Positions 20,001 to 28,374 are shown, counted from the first letter of the stretch. The stretch is 61,958 nucleotides of DNA from an uncultured Marvinbryantia sp. (GCA_934408725.1 CAKRVB010000013.1:1-61958), one strand, 5' to 3'. The notes: generated by a model from the letters alone, not told the origin. Program-made: numbers and translations.

Positions 20001-22676
20001 CAGGACTCCCACCTGTCCTACCAGATGAACCTCAAAGCCTACGGTAATAATTCCATAAAAAGAGAATTTCAGATTCAGCAGCAGGATATCAAATAGATCA
20101 TTATATTTCAAAGAGGTTGCCACGATGGAGTTCATGGTATCCATCAAATCTGCTACAGACTGATCATAGGATTCATAATCGCCCTCTTGGATTCCTTCCG
20201 GTTTGACAATCTCATTTAAGGTGTCCTTTGCTTTGGAGAATACGGTTGTTTTTCCACCAGTAGTAGCGGTAACAGTCAGTTCAATCTTCGACATGGACCG
20301 GATCGTCACAGACATATCGATCCAGACTTTGCCACCATCTACATTCGTCTTCACAGACAAAGACTGGGTAAAGGACAGCTTCGGCTGAACAGTCAGCATG
20401 TTCTTACCATCTTTTTTAATATTGGCAGTCGCAGAAATACTGATGTTTGCCGTCACTTCACTGCCTGATACCTTCAGCTTTACCACCGGCCTGCCAGGTG
20501 TCAGAGTTGCCGTCATACCTGCCAGCGCATACGTGCCTTCCCCGTACAGGTCATCCAGCATATCCTGCGTCTCCGGCGCACTCATGACGGATACCAGCAT
20601 CTGAGCCTTCAGTTCTTCATTTTCTTCTACCTGCCTGGAAAGTCTGGATGTCAACACTTCCAGATCTTCCTCCGACAGCTGCTGATCCATCTCTACATCG
20701 TCCGTAACGTGAACATCAAAGTCTGCCAGGTAATCCTCCGGGCTGGCATATCCATAAGTCAGATGTACCCCATCTGCCGTATCTTCCACACTCAGGATCT
20801 GTGCAAACAGTACATATCCATCAAAAGACCCTTCTGTATATGCATCGATATTTTTTTCATCTCTGCCAATCTCACCATCATAGAAGGCTACTATATCGCC
20901 TTCCTGATAGGTGGTATCACTGTTTTTTACCAGAATTTCACCAGGAATGTACGCTGCCTCTTCCACTTCCCCGGCATCTGCACCATCAGGATCCGCTACC
21001 GTCTGATTGCTTTCTGTCTCTGTTTCTGATCCCTCTTCTGCGACAGTTTCCAATTCTGTTTCTTCCATTTTCTCTGTCTCAGAAAATGTTTCTGTCTCTA
21101 AATCCGTCTCTTCTTCAGATGCTTCATCCACAGATACCACCGGCTGATATTCCATCACATCATCCCAGAGCACATAGGTCATATCATTAGAAAAGCCGAC
21201 TACTTCTACCTGCTCTTTGTATACAGATACCACTGCCGTATCGGTATCATCTGAGTAATCTGCAAAATGCACACCTCCAGATACAATAATGCTGAAGGTT
21301 GCTCCCGGTTCAAATCCTGTCTCACCATCTTTTTCATAATAAGATCCGGAAATAGCAAATCCATCTTCTGTCTCAGCAATATCCAGCTCCGGATCCAGCG
21401 CACCTGAGCCAGCCTCTACACGGACATTTGTTTTCACTTCATCTAAAGTCATTTCTTCCTCTGTCCGAAGTGGAATGGTTCCCTGCCAGTCAAAATCTGC
21501 CAGGTCTGCTGATGTTCCGTCTTTTTCTGTTTCCTGTGCCTCTTCTGATACAAAGAAAGCATACAGCGTCAGCGACTCTTCCAGTGGCTCTGTATAGGAA
21601 AATGCCGTGGTACATTCCGGATCCGTACACCAGCCGCCAAATGTATATCCTTCCTTCTCAGTATAGATCTCGTTAATTGGACGGCTTAACAGTGTTTCTC
21701 CCTTTGCGAAAATCTGTGGCTCCAGTTCACGGCCTCCCATGGTATCAAAGGTTACTTCGATTGCCTCCGCTGCATCCACAAATCTTGCATAAAGTGTAGT
21801 CTCTCCTTCTGCCACTGCAAACTGGGAGCAGTTTTCCGTAAACGCCTCATCTTTATACCAACTTGTGAAAATAAATCCATCTTTTTCCGGATTCTGTTCC
21901 GGGAAAGGAATGGTTTCCCCAGGCTTCACCATTTTACTGTCATAGATTTGTCCGTCTGCTATAAAAGTCACCTGATAAGATGACAGCACCAGTTCCTCCT
22001 GCTGATCAGCCGCCAGTGTCATCTGATCTCCGTCCGGCATTTCAAGCTGAACCGGCTGTCCAGATTCATTGATCACAGAACATGTGGCTCTGACAGTTAC
22101 CTCTTCTAATGCACCTGTCACGCGTACGATACCCAGTGCGCCATTGCCTTCCAGCAGGACACTTCCTTCTCCTTCCAGAAAGATTTCCGGAATCTTTGTC
22201 TCTGCATCCATACGCAGCGTCACACTCTGGTCCTTTGCAGTCTGAACATACAGCTGTTCCAGTTCTGTTCCATTTAGCCGCAGTTCACTGACCTGATCTG
22301 CTGTAAATCTTTTTGCTTTCACATCTGACAAATCCAGCTTATCTGTAGCAGACGCTGCAATTTCACCATAGTCCAGCCCAGACAATGTACACTCTTTTGC
22401 AGTAATCAGCAGATTCTTCGATTCATCCTGCGTCCGAAGCGCGTCTGCCTCCTGTTGTGTAGCAGCCGTCTCATATTCCCCTCCCCATTCTTTTACACGA
22501 TCAGGCAATATGATCTCTTCCGCTGTTGTCTCGGTCTCCCGTGTCGATCTATGATCCTGTGCTGCATGGCTTTCCGTCTGCAGCGACTGTGCCAGCCCGG
22601 TGCTCCCCATTGTGCTGGCCAGCATGACCACTGCCATCAGCATAGCGATCCAGCGTTGTCTTCGTTTTCTCTTCAT
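14085..22676 (-). CDS. Giant secreted InlB-repeat surface protein, 2863 residues
   Basis: Positions in residues are approximate. A signal peptide covers 1-38 (KRKRRQRW then a hydrophobic core). Residues 45-225 are beta-rich and resemble a beta-helix. Two InlB/Flg_new-type repeats occupy 229-375 (GYTFGGWCTD, TLYAFF), followed by a Glu/Thr-rich linker at about 515-560. Residues 700-1030 are unusual, with long alternating hydrophobic strands rich in Gly and Val. Six more InlB-like repeats run 1495-1880 (TFRGWYTS, FMGWYTND, TFTGWYKN, TFAGWTGTG, EFAGWTGTG). Ig/MBG-like repeats follow at about 2000-2600, and a Thr/Pro/Glu/Gln tail at 2705-2863. There is no LPxTG motif or terminal membrane helix, so the anchoring mode is unclear. 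It starts behind GGGAGG. The InlB repeats point to adhesion or wall association; the exact function is unknown. Confidence 0.9.
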   Translation of the reverse strand: MKRKRRQRWIAMLMAVVMLASTMGSTGLAQSLQTESHAAQDHRSTRETETTAEEIILPDRVKEWGGEYETAATQQEADALRTQDESKNLLITAKECTLSGLDYGEIAASATDKLDLSDVKAKRFTADQVSELRLNGTELEQLYVQTAKDQSVTLRMDAETKIPEIFLEGEGSVLLEGNGALGIVRVTGALEEVTVRATCSVINESGQPVQLEMPDGDQMTLAADQQEELVLSSYQVTFIADGQIYDSKMVKPGETIPFPEQNPEKDGFIFTSWYKDEAFTENCSQFAVAEGETTLYARFVDAAEAIEVTFDTMGGRELEPQIFAKGETLLSRPINEIYTEKEGYTFGGWCTDPECTTAFSYTEPLEESLTLYAFFVSEEAQETEKDGTSADLADFDWQGTIPLRTEEEMTLDEVKTNVRVEAGSGALDPELDIAETEDGFAISGSYYEKDGETGFEPGATFSIIVSGGVHFADYSDDTDTAVVSVYKEQVEVVGFSNDMTYVLWDDVMEYQPVVSVDEASEEETDLETETFSETEKMEETELETVAEEGSETETESNQTVADPDGADAGEVEEAAYIPGEILVKNSDTTYQEGDIVAFYDGEIGRDEKNIDAYTEGSFDGYVLFAQILSVEDTADGVHLTYGYASPEDYLADFDVHVTDDVEMDQQLSEEDLEVLTSRLSRQVEENEELKAQMLVSVMSAPETQDMLDDLYGEGTYALAGMTATLTPGRPVVKLKVSGSEVTANISISATANIKKDGKNMLTVQPKLSFTQSLSVKTNVDGGKVWIDMSVTIRSMSKIELTVTATTGGKTTVFSKAKDTLNEIVKPEGIQEGDYESYDQSVADLMDTMNSIVATSLKYNDLFDILLLNLKFSFYGIITVGFEVHLVGQVGVLATFGVEIVARSGERIGFKYNFLKFKGSSYTEKLESSVTNNIYLIGKVGARVGLRLTLSVTMCGIATAYITGSLYAYAELTGLFFNTTNLLSGANTNLGALKFEVGIDVVVSLGLKVRLIFKTIRKNWTVYTGRWPLWSTSVSSSMSYMDEEELAKLWEKSSANADHKTVFGFETIPMKTWNLMGGKCQKNNLLCAKSSGKGVKITLSVKNLMINGEAIPEGDARNALFTVGDSSKGQNPGFIYMDEKVAEEQLCEEAELDLEVTYENNSSSALVKKQTKTFHLKKKCALATTTQNVKIVLNDWCARNWGLSAADWDNKVVYETSFTSTHNLGRAYEPTATGTLNLGEIVAKVQSEYPEISQYTCEWMEPSPSQSGVIQYSVPQISSFCYMTPANGVVRYDVRPQTDAYDVTYYLYVRRFEGYEDSIRYHINLKGDDAEDTYTFQVAPSAYGKSLTFTKEAEHSYLLETRRTQFDGSRQPLMMSVNEEAAAKTGFTLTGREYQQDVYFDITIGKPILGIQLGEGVKGYQFTDEKLNGEDGIKPGSKVELQVELEEGYGGLEVTSENEDVTFQISDNKVSFIMPNSDLSIVLRAYRLHSITYLYQYGGYGTYKKVYFAENEVTKKVEDPKIDGLTFRGWYTSADGSGEAYQFGEKLLTDVTLYADWTCDVTVHFTPAKGKAAYLTGSEDAPEEHLIFENDTQEYFAFTYSTLRPGEKLLNIQIPEYDGYQFMGWYTNDEFSGEPINLETYRLSGGMDLYARWAKMVAVNFDRNDGTDAPLYAETTGFVGYPITIIPDAPERQYYTFTGWYKNKAATAAFDVQNDTITGNTTLYAGWKATTYAITYDLAGGTEAVENPTTYTTEDTITLTAPTREGYTFAGWTGTGLKEATLEVMIEPGTGGDRSYTAEWSPIEYSIEYKRAFDNPNNPESYNIESNEIILKQPTREKYEFAGWTGTGLDQPTKEVHIPKGSMGNRVYMATWISSDSVLNILDRIQVLAQNHPYESELVAYLVGNGPALDDPYKIIDPKVAQDAKDYLKKIIKEDGTAGSYQPGEIGAYSDSIEIQIKSTQTDRRSDKQKQIYTFEVEAVYTDDAGERHPVTIANYQAQLQKMVPEKFSVPDIPKGKFGQKLNEITKGVAIGESIALYTNMDLDYEQNASGTYSWKNADQIPFGRNNGTEENEYEVIFTPDSDCEEYFAPAETKASVLTQIGLYVTAAADSRVYRYNDLSTTGTAKLFYADEKGNVTTEEFTAIEEFLSGGTWNFETAKAEQDKKVIFSEYTLDESQNSDELYGEDAYVVVNATAISTAAITQVQQKDVTISNVGTEKTLYSYGTLMGDIHLAGSVKYRGEEVQGTWKWNEKVLAEKPDVGASHTAYFIADEKYEDGFAVFTAEVTIPLSYQNVYVPEIPTVYYNGQTQKPAFPNADSDGYIVLENNGGQDAGTYDVKLRLKDTKNTVWMERRGNTENGLGQDDIIRKFNILKAVPQVTTGSVKAISYGQKLTSGDSKKETINNVSDIQTMYSAKDMLAGFKVTYPSVSETESGNGIWSWVTEKNANGDELLLEKSGSGEKKVAQPLAVGKHSIKAKYTPGNNQNNLDSYEIYVEVTVQKTTPYVVGEMGDTIMYQGGNHTIANAEIKADSVKAYNPYIENEVLNGSWVWGDSTYIPMQSGENSVRFIPSDTNTYTSDASKNCKVTIRNTIEIHYVIIANKPTIGTGKLEDRTGILNNWNPGDNTFTIELKGTYDSGVFKSATIKWKNEGGAQIEKKISALNTVTNGIKVEQPDKKSFKFSFTDAKLPNDLSITLDATGNTRARSKIQARIMEPETELSTETITESQTSSQDTESSEPESTTSNPAVPETTMTESSTTETTVSETQTPETELPQTQVPETSAPETTAPQPETAAPQTEQPASETPAPQTEQPAAETPAPQTETATPETAAPQAETSAPPQPAETQAAEIQSAESMEPVQNNGDS
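14150..14560 (-). repeat. Low-complexity Thr/Pro/Glu/Gln-coding repeats at the 3' end of the giant gene
   Basis: Degenerate repeats encoding variants of PQTEQPASETPA and PETSAPETTA. The DNA contains near-identical blocks around TGTGGCGCC and CCGGCTGCTCC between about 14220 and 14310. Such segments are usually extended wall-spanning or O-glycosylated stalks. Here the stalk ends without a sortase motif. Confidence 0.8.
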
Positions 22677-22718
22677 TTCCTTTCCTCCCGTTCACTCTCT
22701 CATGCATAGACAAAGTTG

Positions 22719-22734
22719 TTCTATACTTATAGAA
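22719..22734. promoter_or_regulatory. Perfect inverted repeat upstream of the giant gene
   Basis: TTCTATA and TATAGAA are separated by two bases, about 45-60 bases before the start codon of the 2863-residue protein. No convincing sigma-A -35/-10 pair exists in this 115-base gap, so the site may belong to an alternative promoter or an operator. Use by the neighbouring ECF sigma factor is possible but unproven. Confidence 0.35.
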
Positions 22735-22771
22735 AGTCCCAAAAAAGAAAAACCTTTCACCTGATTGCTGA

Positions 22772-22816
22772 TTTTTTTAATAAAAAATCACTTACGGATT
22801 TCTCAGTAAGTGATTT
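22772..22816 (-). terminator. Rho-independent terminator overlapping the prsW-like stop codon
   Basis: AAATCACTTAC and GTAAGTGATTT form a perfect 11-bp stem with a 10-base loop, followed on the minus strand by TTATTAAAAAAA after a short U-run. The stem includes the last codons of the protease gene. It would separate, or partly attenuate, transcription between the sigma-factor operon and the giant gene. Confidence 0.75.
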
Positions 22817-23430
22817 CGTAATAAACGTATGATATATACAAGCATAATACAGATGACAGGAAACAGGTACCCGCATCTCTGCCATGTCCCTCCGGCTGTC
22901 ACCAGCAGATTATAGATTCCATGAAAGACAATGCAAAATCCAAGAATGCCGATGGTTCCAATTACCCGAAGCCATAACCTTTGAAATACAAAGCCTATAC
23001 CATATCCGGCAGCAATTCCACCACACAGATGCATGGCTCCGGCAGCAATTCCGCGAAGAAAGAGAAAGTAAAAATTCTGAGCACCATTTTCTGCAAGATA
23101 GCAGATATTTTCAAAAGTGGCAAATCCTATCGCTATGAACATTGCCGCAGATAATATTTCTTCCTGCTGCGGTTCAAAGATCAAAAGCCACAGCAAAAAC
23201 GGCAGAAATTTCAGAATTTCTTCACAGACTGGCGTAATCTCTACCGATGTAACCAGTGCGTCAGCACCATAGATTGCCATAAAAAAGCTGGTTACATAAG
23301 CGGCCAGTAGACAGCAGCACATCCCACAAAGAATAAATCCCAAATACTCTTTCTGTTTCCCTTTTACAAAAAGAAGCGCAAGCAGAAATGGCACACCAAT
23401 ACAGACCAGAATATTCTCCAGATAACTCAT
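22792..23430 (-). CDS. PrsW-type intramembrane metalloprotease
   Basis: 212 residues with about seven membrane helices. The family motifs are present in order: EEILKF (paired glutamates), GFATFENICY, GAMHLCGG and VFHGIYN, whose Glu and His residues form the presumed metal site in the membrane. In Bacillus, PrsW makes the first cut in the anti-sigma factor of SigW. Here it is encoded in one overlapping operon with an ECF sigma factor, with an ATGA overlap (23427-23430) to the gene upstream, so a role in releasing this sigma factor is a reasonable inference. A terminator hairpin overlaps its end. Confidence 0.85.
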   Translation of the reverse strand: MSYLENILVCIGVPFLLALLFVKGKQKEYLGFILCGMCCCLLAAYVTSFFMAIYGADALVTSVEITPVCEEILKFLPFLLWLLIFEPQQEEILSAAMFIAIGFATFENICYLAENGAQNFYFLFLRGIAAGAMHLCGGIAAGYGIGFVFQRLWLRVIGTIGILGFCIVFHGIYNLLVTAGGTWQRCGYLFPVICIMLVYIIRLLRNHLLRNP

Positions 23431-24032
23431 TCACTTTCCTCCTTTTTCAACCAGAAAAACAAACTACACATGGTTGCCATCAGAAGGAAGTCTACTGCAA
23501 AATAAAGGTTGAACCGTGTATAATCTCTTATATGTTCTGACACAATATAAAGGAGCAGCTGCCATACAATCAATCCAATCATAGAAAAACTGATTTCCCT
23601 CCTGTTCTCTTGCACATCCAGTACCGCATGATAAAAGATCACACCGGTTACCATAGCAAAAATAACAGAAAAAGGATAAGATGGTCCAAAAATCCGCTTT
23701 CCTATGACAACTGCCGCCTCTGTTGCAGTTAATACACAGGCCACTATAGAATGCCGCTTCTGACATGTTCCCGTTATCATCAGGCACAGTGCCAACAAGA
23801 ACAGATATGATGCCATCCAGGCAATCTCTGACACGTAGAAGACCTGCGGCACTTTTCCCATAATCACCAGATAAAGCAGATAATATAAGGTCCCCATAGA
23901 AAAACAGGCGTAACAGCCGGACAGAATCCAGAATCTGCGATCCTGCTTACGCATTCCATGAATCAGCGAAAACAAAGCAAACAGCAGAAATAATCCAACC
24001 TGAATACCATTATCTATCACTTCAAAACTCAT
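23427..24032 (-). CDS. Multi-pass membrane protein of unknown function
   Basis: 201 residues with about six or seven hydrophobic helices and short basic loops, and no signature I recognise. It overlaps both neighbours by four bases (ATGA), between a small two-helix protein and the PrsW-like protease. Operon position suggests a membrane sensor or a chaperone for the sigma-factor pathway; this is inference from context only. Confidence 0.7.
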   Translation of the reverse strand: MSFEVIDNGIQVGLFLLFALFSLIHGMRKQDRRFWILSGCYACFSMGTLYYLLYLVIMGKVPQVFYVSEIAWMASYLFLLALCLMITGTCQKRHSIVACVLTATEAAVVIGKRIFGPSYPFSVIFAMVTGVIFYHAVLDVQENRREISFSMIGLIVWQLLLYIVSEHIRDYTRFNLYFAVDFLLMATMCSLFFWLKKEESE

Positions 24033-24367
24033 GACTTACACTCCGCCTGATCTTTTCTGCGCTCTTTGATACGATATAATAAAATCGTCGTAATACAGCC
24101 CAAAGCAAAGGAAAAAATTCCAACTACAATGTACCCCAGCTGAGACTGACTGGCAATCAGGCTGGCTGCACCTGAATTATGCATTACAGATCCGGATACA
24201 GCATGTCCCATGATCCCTGGCATACCAATACCAAGTGCGATGATCAGCACCATACAGGCAGCTACACATCCAACTTCTATCCAACGCTGTTTTCTTTTTT
24301 GCTGCTCTTTCTGAATCTCTTCTGCCCTGCTAAAGATCAGATTCATTCGTTCTTCATTGGTGCGCAT
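24029..24367 (-). CDS. Small two-helix membrane protein, candidate anti-sigma factor
   Basis: 112 residues. A charged cytosolic N-terminus of about 29 residues (ERMNLIFSRAEEIQKEQQ) precedes a membrane helix at 31-50, an outside loop and a second helix at about 75-97 with a basic tail. It overlaps the sigma-factor gene by 14 bases, the usual position of an anti-sigma gene. It lacks the HxxxCxxC zinc motif of many anti-sigma factors. Anti-sigma function is inferred from position and topology only, and the PrsW-like protein would be its natural protease. Confidence 0.65.
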   Translation of the reverse strand: MRTNEERMNLIFSRAEEIQKEQQKRKQRWIEVGCVAACMVLIIALGIGMPGIMGHAVSGSVMHNSGAASLIASQSQLGYIVVGIFSFALGCITTILLYRIKERRKDQAECKS

Positions 24368-24908
24368 AGGTAAATCCCTCCCTTTCCAGAATTTTCTTTA
24401 TACTTTTTTTCGCTCTGTGAGCGAGATTGGTAATCTGTGGTACACTTTTGCCCATAACCCTTCCCGCCTCTTCATATTTCATCTCTTCAAAATATAGCAG
24501 GTACAGAACTTCCCGATACTCCTCTTTCACCTGTTCCAATGCCTGGAACAGCTGGCGGTTCTGTTCCTTCCTTAGCAGATCTGCATCCGCACTCATGACT
24601 CCGGACATCTCAAATCCCGTCTGATGCAGTTCCAGTAATGGAAATCTCTTTTTCTTATTATGACGCAGCGCCAGATTTCGCGATGTTTTATAAAGGTAGG
24701 CTTTAAAGCAATGGTCCTCTGTAACCGGTCGTTTTTTCGCAAACATCTGGGCAAACGCCTCAATCATCAGATCCTCCGACTCATGATAATCAGAAATATA
24801 CCCACTGATATAACGAATCAGCGAATCTCCATATCGTTTCACCAATTGCTCCGCAGCTTCTTTTTCACCAAGAAAATAACGCTCATATAACCGTTCATCT
24901 GTCAGCAT
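24354..24908 (-). CDS. ECF-type RNA polymerase sigma-70 factor
   Basis: 184 residues. Region 2 spans about 10-80 (FAQMFAKKRP and KAYLYKTSRNLALRHN). Region 4 spans about 120-175, with the helix-turn-helix YEEAGRVMGKSVPQITNLAHRAKKSIKK. There is no region 1 or 3, as in the extracytoplasmic-function group. It is first in a four-gene operon with two membrane proteins and a PrsW-like protease, with 4-14-base overlaps throughout. A sigma-A promoter lies in front, so at least basal expression does not depend on itself. Likely targets include the adjoining giant-protein gene, but no matching promoter pair could be demonstrated. Confidence 0.93.
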   Translation of the reverse strand: MLTDERLYERYFLGEKEAAEQLVKRYGDSLIRYISGYISDYHESEDLMIEAFAQMFAKKRPVTEDHCFKAYLYKTSRNLALRHNKKKRFPLLELHQTGFEMSGVMSADADLLRKEQNRQLFQALEQVKEEYREVLYLLYFEEMKYEEAGRVMGKSVPQITNLAHRAKKSIKKILEREGFTYAHQ

Positions 24909-24963
24909 TTTTTCTCCTGTCTTATCTTTTAAACTATTCTTCCCTTATAAATAGGTTAGAATC

Positions 24964-24992
24964 ATTATAGCCTATGTTTTCTGCGAACTCAA
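24964..24992 (-). promoter_or_regulatory. Sigma-A promoter for the ECF sigma operon
   Basis: Minus-strand TTGAGT, 17 bases, TATAAT, giving a leader of about 50 bases before the start codon at 24908. The RBS AGGAG is adjacent. Confidence 0.65.
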
Positions 24993-25007
24993 TCAAAACA
25001 AGGAAAA

Positions 25008-25043
25008 AATAGAAAAGGGCTAAGTCGTACTGACTTAACCCTT
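25008..25043 (-). terminator. Terminator after rpmF
   Basis: AAGGGTTAAGTC and GACTTAGCCCTT pair with one mismatch around a 5-base loop, followed on the minus strand by TTTTCTATTTTTTCC. It ends the yceD-rpmF transcript and isolates the ECF operon. Confidence 0.75.
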
Positions 25044-25062
25044 GATTCTATCTCTTTTCTAA

Positions 25063-25242
25063 TTAGTCCTGAGCGATGATCTCTTTTTTGTTGTAAGTAC
25101 CGCAGTTCTTGCATACTCTGTGAGACATCATCAGTTCGCCGCACTTGCTGCATTTTACAAGGTTTGGAGCTACCATCTTCCAGTTAGCTCTTCTCTTGTC
25201 TCTTCTACCTTTAGAAGATTTATTCTTTGGACAGATTGACAT
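25063..25242 (-). CDS. rpmF: 50S ribosomal protein L32
   Basis: 59 residues reading MSICPKNKSSKGRRDKRRAN at the start. Two cysteine pairs (CSKCGE and CKNCGTY) form the zinc ribbon, so this is the zinc-containing paralogue type. It begins three bases after the yceD stop codon, the conserved yceD-rpmF pair. Confidence 0.96.
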   Translation of the reverse strand: MSICPKNKSSKGRRDKRRANWKMVAPNLVKCSKCGELMMSHRVCKNCGTYNKKEIIAQD

Positions 25243-25245
25243 GGT

Positions 25246-25773
25246 TTACACCTCCTTAAATTTGTTAAAGATTTCCTGGATCTGTGCCATCCTGGGATCC
25301 AAATCTGTAGGCTCACAATCGCAAGTCTTCAGATTCAAATTGGTCCCGCAGGTATTGCAGAGTCCTTTGCAGTCCTCCTTACATAATACCTTTGATGGCC
25401 AACTTACCAGTATCTCTGAACAGACAAGCTTATCCACATCCAGATTGTATCCTTCTATAAAATACTGTTCATCCAATGCCTGAACACGTTCTTCTTCATC
25501 CAGCTTCATATCGACTTCTTTCTCGAAATCAAGCGGAATCCGCATATCAACTTCTTCCAGACACCGGTCACAGGGAATAGCCAGAACAACTTCTGAACTT
25601 CCCTTTATCTGTAAGTTCCGATCTCCTTTGTTCACAATCTCCAGAGATACCGGACTCTTACGAACGATAGGATAATCACCAAACGTTCCATGGAACTGAT
25701 CCATCTCCAGTTCAGCATTTACCTGCATCTTTTTCCCGTCGATTTTCAAAATATCATGTAAATCAACCTGCAT
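25246..25773 (-). CDS. yceD: YceD/DUF177 family protein
   Basis: 175 residues. DUF177 proteins are encoded beside rpmF and are linked to 23S rRNA or ribosome biogenesis. A cysteine cluster, CKEDCKGLC followed by CGTN and CDCEP, lies in the C-terminal third and probably binds zinc. The expected acidic segment around FEKEVDMKLDEEE is present. It is transcribed from a perfect-consensus promoter and followed by rpmF after 3 bases. Confidence 0.9.
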   Translation of the reverse strand: MQVDLHDILKIDGKKMQVNAELEMDQFHGTFGDYPIVRKSPVSLEIVNKGDRNLQIKGSSEVVLAIPCDRCLEEVDMRIPLDFEKEVDMKLDEEERVQALDEQYFIEGYNLDVDKLVCSEILVSWPSKVLCKEDCKGLCNTCGTNLNLKTCDCEPTDLDPRMAQIQEIFNKFKEV

Positions 25774-25803
25774 AATGCCCTCCTATCCTATCCATACCTG
25801 AAT

Positions 25804-25832
25804 ATTATAACTATCAGTCTTTCATTTGTCAA
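25804..25832 (-). promoter_or_regulatory. Perfect-consensus sigma-A promoter for yceD-rpmF
   Basis: Minus-strand TTGACA, 17 bases, TATAAT, an exact match to consensus in both boxes with optimal spacing, ahead of the AGGAGG site of yceD. This fits strong growth-linked expression of a ribosomal protein. Confidence 0.9.
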
Positions 25833-25851
25833 TCACAAATTTACATAATTT

Positions 25852-25886
25852 GCAAAATGAGCGTGGCAGCAATCTGCCACGCTCTA
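25852..25886 (-). terminator. Terminator after ackA
   Basis: GAGCGTGGCAG and CTGCCACGCTC form an 11-bp perfect stem with a 4-base loop, followed by a short T-rich stretch (ATTTTGCAAATT) on the minus strand. It lies about 20 bases after the ackA stop codon. Confidence 0.8.
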
Positions 25887-25902
25887 AATGTTCCAACTGA
25901 TT

Positions 25903-27090
25903 TTATACTAAAGCTACTGTCTCGCGGCAGATTGCAAGTTCTTCGTTTGTAGGAATGACTGCAACTTTTACCTTAGAATCAGCTGTAGAAATCACACAGT
26001 CATCTCCACGTTTTCCGTTTGCTTCTGCATCCAGAGAAATTCCAAGATATCCTAAGTAAGCCAGAACTTTTTCGCGTACCAGAGGAGCATTCTCACCGAT
26101 ACCTGCTGTAAATGCGATGGCATCTACACCGTTCATAGCTGCTACATAAGATCCGATGTATTTTGCTACTCTGTAGCAGAATACTTCCAGTGCTGCTGCA
26201 CAAAGCTTGTTGCCTGCTTCCATTCCGCTTTCCAGATCACGGAAGTCGCTGGATACTTTGGAGATACCCTGTACACCAGACTTCTTGTTCAGTACGTTCA
26301 TAACGCCTGCGATATCCAGGTTTTCTTTCTTTGCGATAAATTCCATAATAGCTGGATCAATATCACCAGAACGTGTTCCCATTACCAGACCTTCCAGTGG
26401 AGTCAGACCCATAGAAGTATCTACGCATTTTCCATTCAGTACTGCACTGATGGATGCACCGTTACCAAGATGAGCAACGATGATCTTGGAGTTGTTCAGA
26501 TCCAGTCCCAGGAACTCTGCTGCATGCTTAGATACGAAGCTGTGAGATGTTCCGTGGAAACCGTAACGACGTACTGCATATTTTTCATAATATTCGTATG
26601 GAAGTCCATACAGATATGCTTTTTCTGGCATGGTCTGATGGAAAGCAGTATCAAATACAGCTACCATCGGTACTCCTGGCATCAGTTCACGGCATGCATT
26701 GATACCGATCAGGTTTGCAGGATTGTGAAGAGGTGCAAGATCGTTGCATTCTTCAATTGCTTTTAATACTTCGTCATTAATCACTACGGAGCTTGCGAAT
26801 TTTTCTCCGCCATGTACGACTCTGTGACCTACTGCATTTACTTCAGCAAGGCTCTTTACTGCACCTGTCTTTTCGTTTGTCAGTGCATTCAGTACCAGCT
26901 GGATTGCTTCTTTATGTGTAGGCATAGCAGCTTCTGTTACTTCTTTTTCTCCGCCTGCTTTCTGATAGGTAAGTCTTCCGTCGATACCGATTCTTTCACA
27001 AAGTCCTTTTGCAAGTACTGCTTCTGTATCGGAGTTGATCAGCTGATATTTCAGAGATGAACTTCCGCAGTTAATTACTAATACGTTCAT
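25903..27090 (-). CDS. ackA: Acetate kinase
   Basis: 395 residues of the acetate/propionate kinase family. It makes ATP from acetyl phosphate in fermentation. N-terminal [13 protein letters not shown], the [10 protein letters not shown] signature and the phosphate-binding [11 protein letters not shown] loop are all present. It follows pta after 26 bases, the standard pta-ackA operon for acetate production. Confidence 0.98.
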   Translation of the reverse strand: MNVLVINCGSSSLKYQLINSDTEAVLAKGLCERIGIDGRLTYQKAGGEKEVTEAAMPTHKEAIQLVLNALTNEKTGAVKSLAEVNAVGHRVVHGGEKFASSVVINDEVLKAIEECNDLAPLHNPANLIGINACRELMPGVPMVAVFDTAFHQTMPEKAYLYGLPYEYYEKYAVRRYGFHGTSHSFVSKHAAEFLGLDLNNSKIIVAHLGNGASISAVLNGKCVDTSMGLTPLEGLVMGTRSGDIDPAIMEFIAKKENLDIAGVMNVLNKKSGVQGISKVSSDFRDLESGMEAGNKLCAAALEVFCYRVAKYIGSYVAAMNGVDAIAFTAGIGENAPLVREKVLAYLGYLGISLDAEANGKRGDDCVISTADSKVKVAVIPTNEELAICRETVALV

Positions 27091-27116
27091 TGAAATCTAT
27101 CCTCCAAATTATTATA

Positions 27117-28151
<1,035 letters not shown>

Positions 28152-28195
28152 TCAGGCGGCACTTTGGTGCCATAACACTGCCATATTCTGACAGC

Positions 28196-28211
28196 AGACT
28201 GTATACAGTCT
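28196..28211. promoter_or_regulatory. Perfect 16-bp palindrome in the pta leader
   Basis: AGACTGTATACAGTCT is fully self-complementary and lies just downstream of the pta -10 box, roughly +6 to +21. That is a classic repressor position. The TGTATACA core resembles GntR-type operators. Related GACTGT/ACAGTC half-sites occur in the fba leader. The regulator is not known. Confidence 0.5.
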
Positions 28212-28223
28212 CTCATAAATCTC

Positions 28224-28252
28224 ATTATATTATTCACAAATTGATTTTTCAA
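28224..28252 (-). promoter_or_regulatory. Sigma-A promoter for pta-ackA
   Basis: Minus-strand TTGAAA, 17 bases, TATAAT. The expected transcript start is near 28217, leaving a leader of about 100 bases that includes the palindrome at 28196-28211. Confidence 0.75.
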
Positions 28253-28337
28253 CCAGGAATCTGTGTTTTCATGAATTTTTTTCCAAACACTTTGTTTTAT
28301 CCTTCATACAAAGTCTTTCTGTCTTACAATTCCACAC

Positions 28338-28374
28338 GAAAAAAGGCAGGAAATCAGAAGATTTCCCGCCTTTC
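28338..28374 (-). terminator. Terminator after fba
   Basis: AAAGGCGGGAAATC and GATTTCCTGCCTTT pair with one G-T wobble around a 4-base loop, followed by TTTT on the minus strand. It lies 13 bases after the fba stop codon. The remaining 28253-28337 stretch shows nothing further. Confidence 0.85.
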
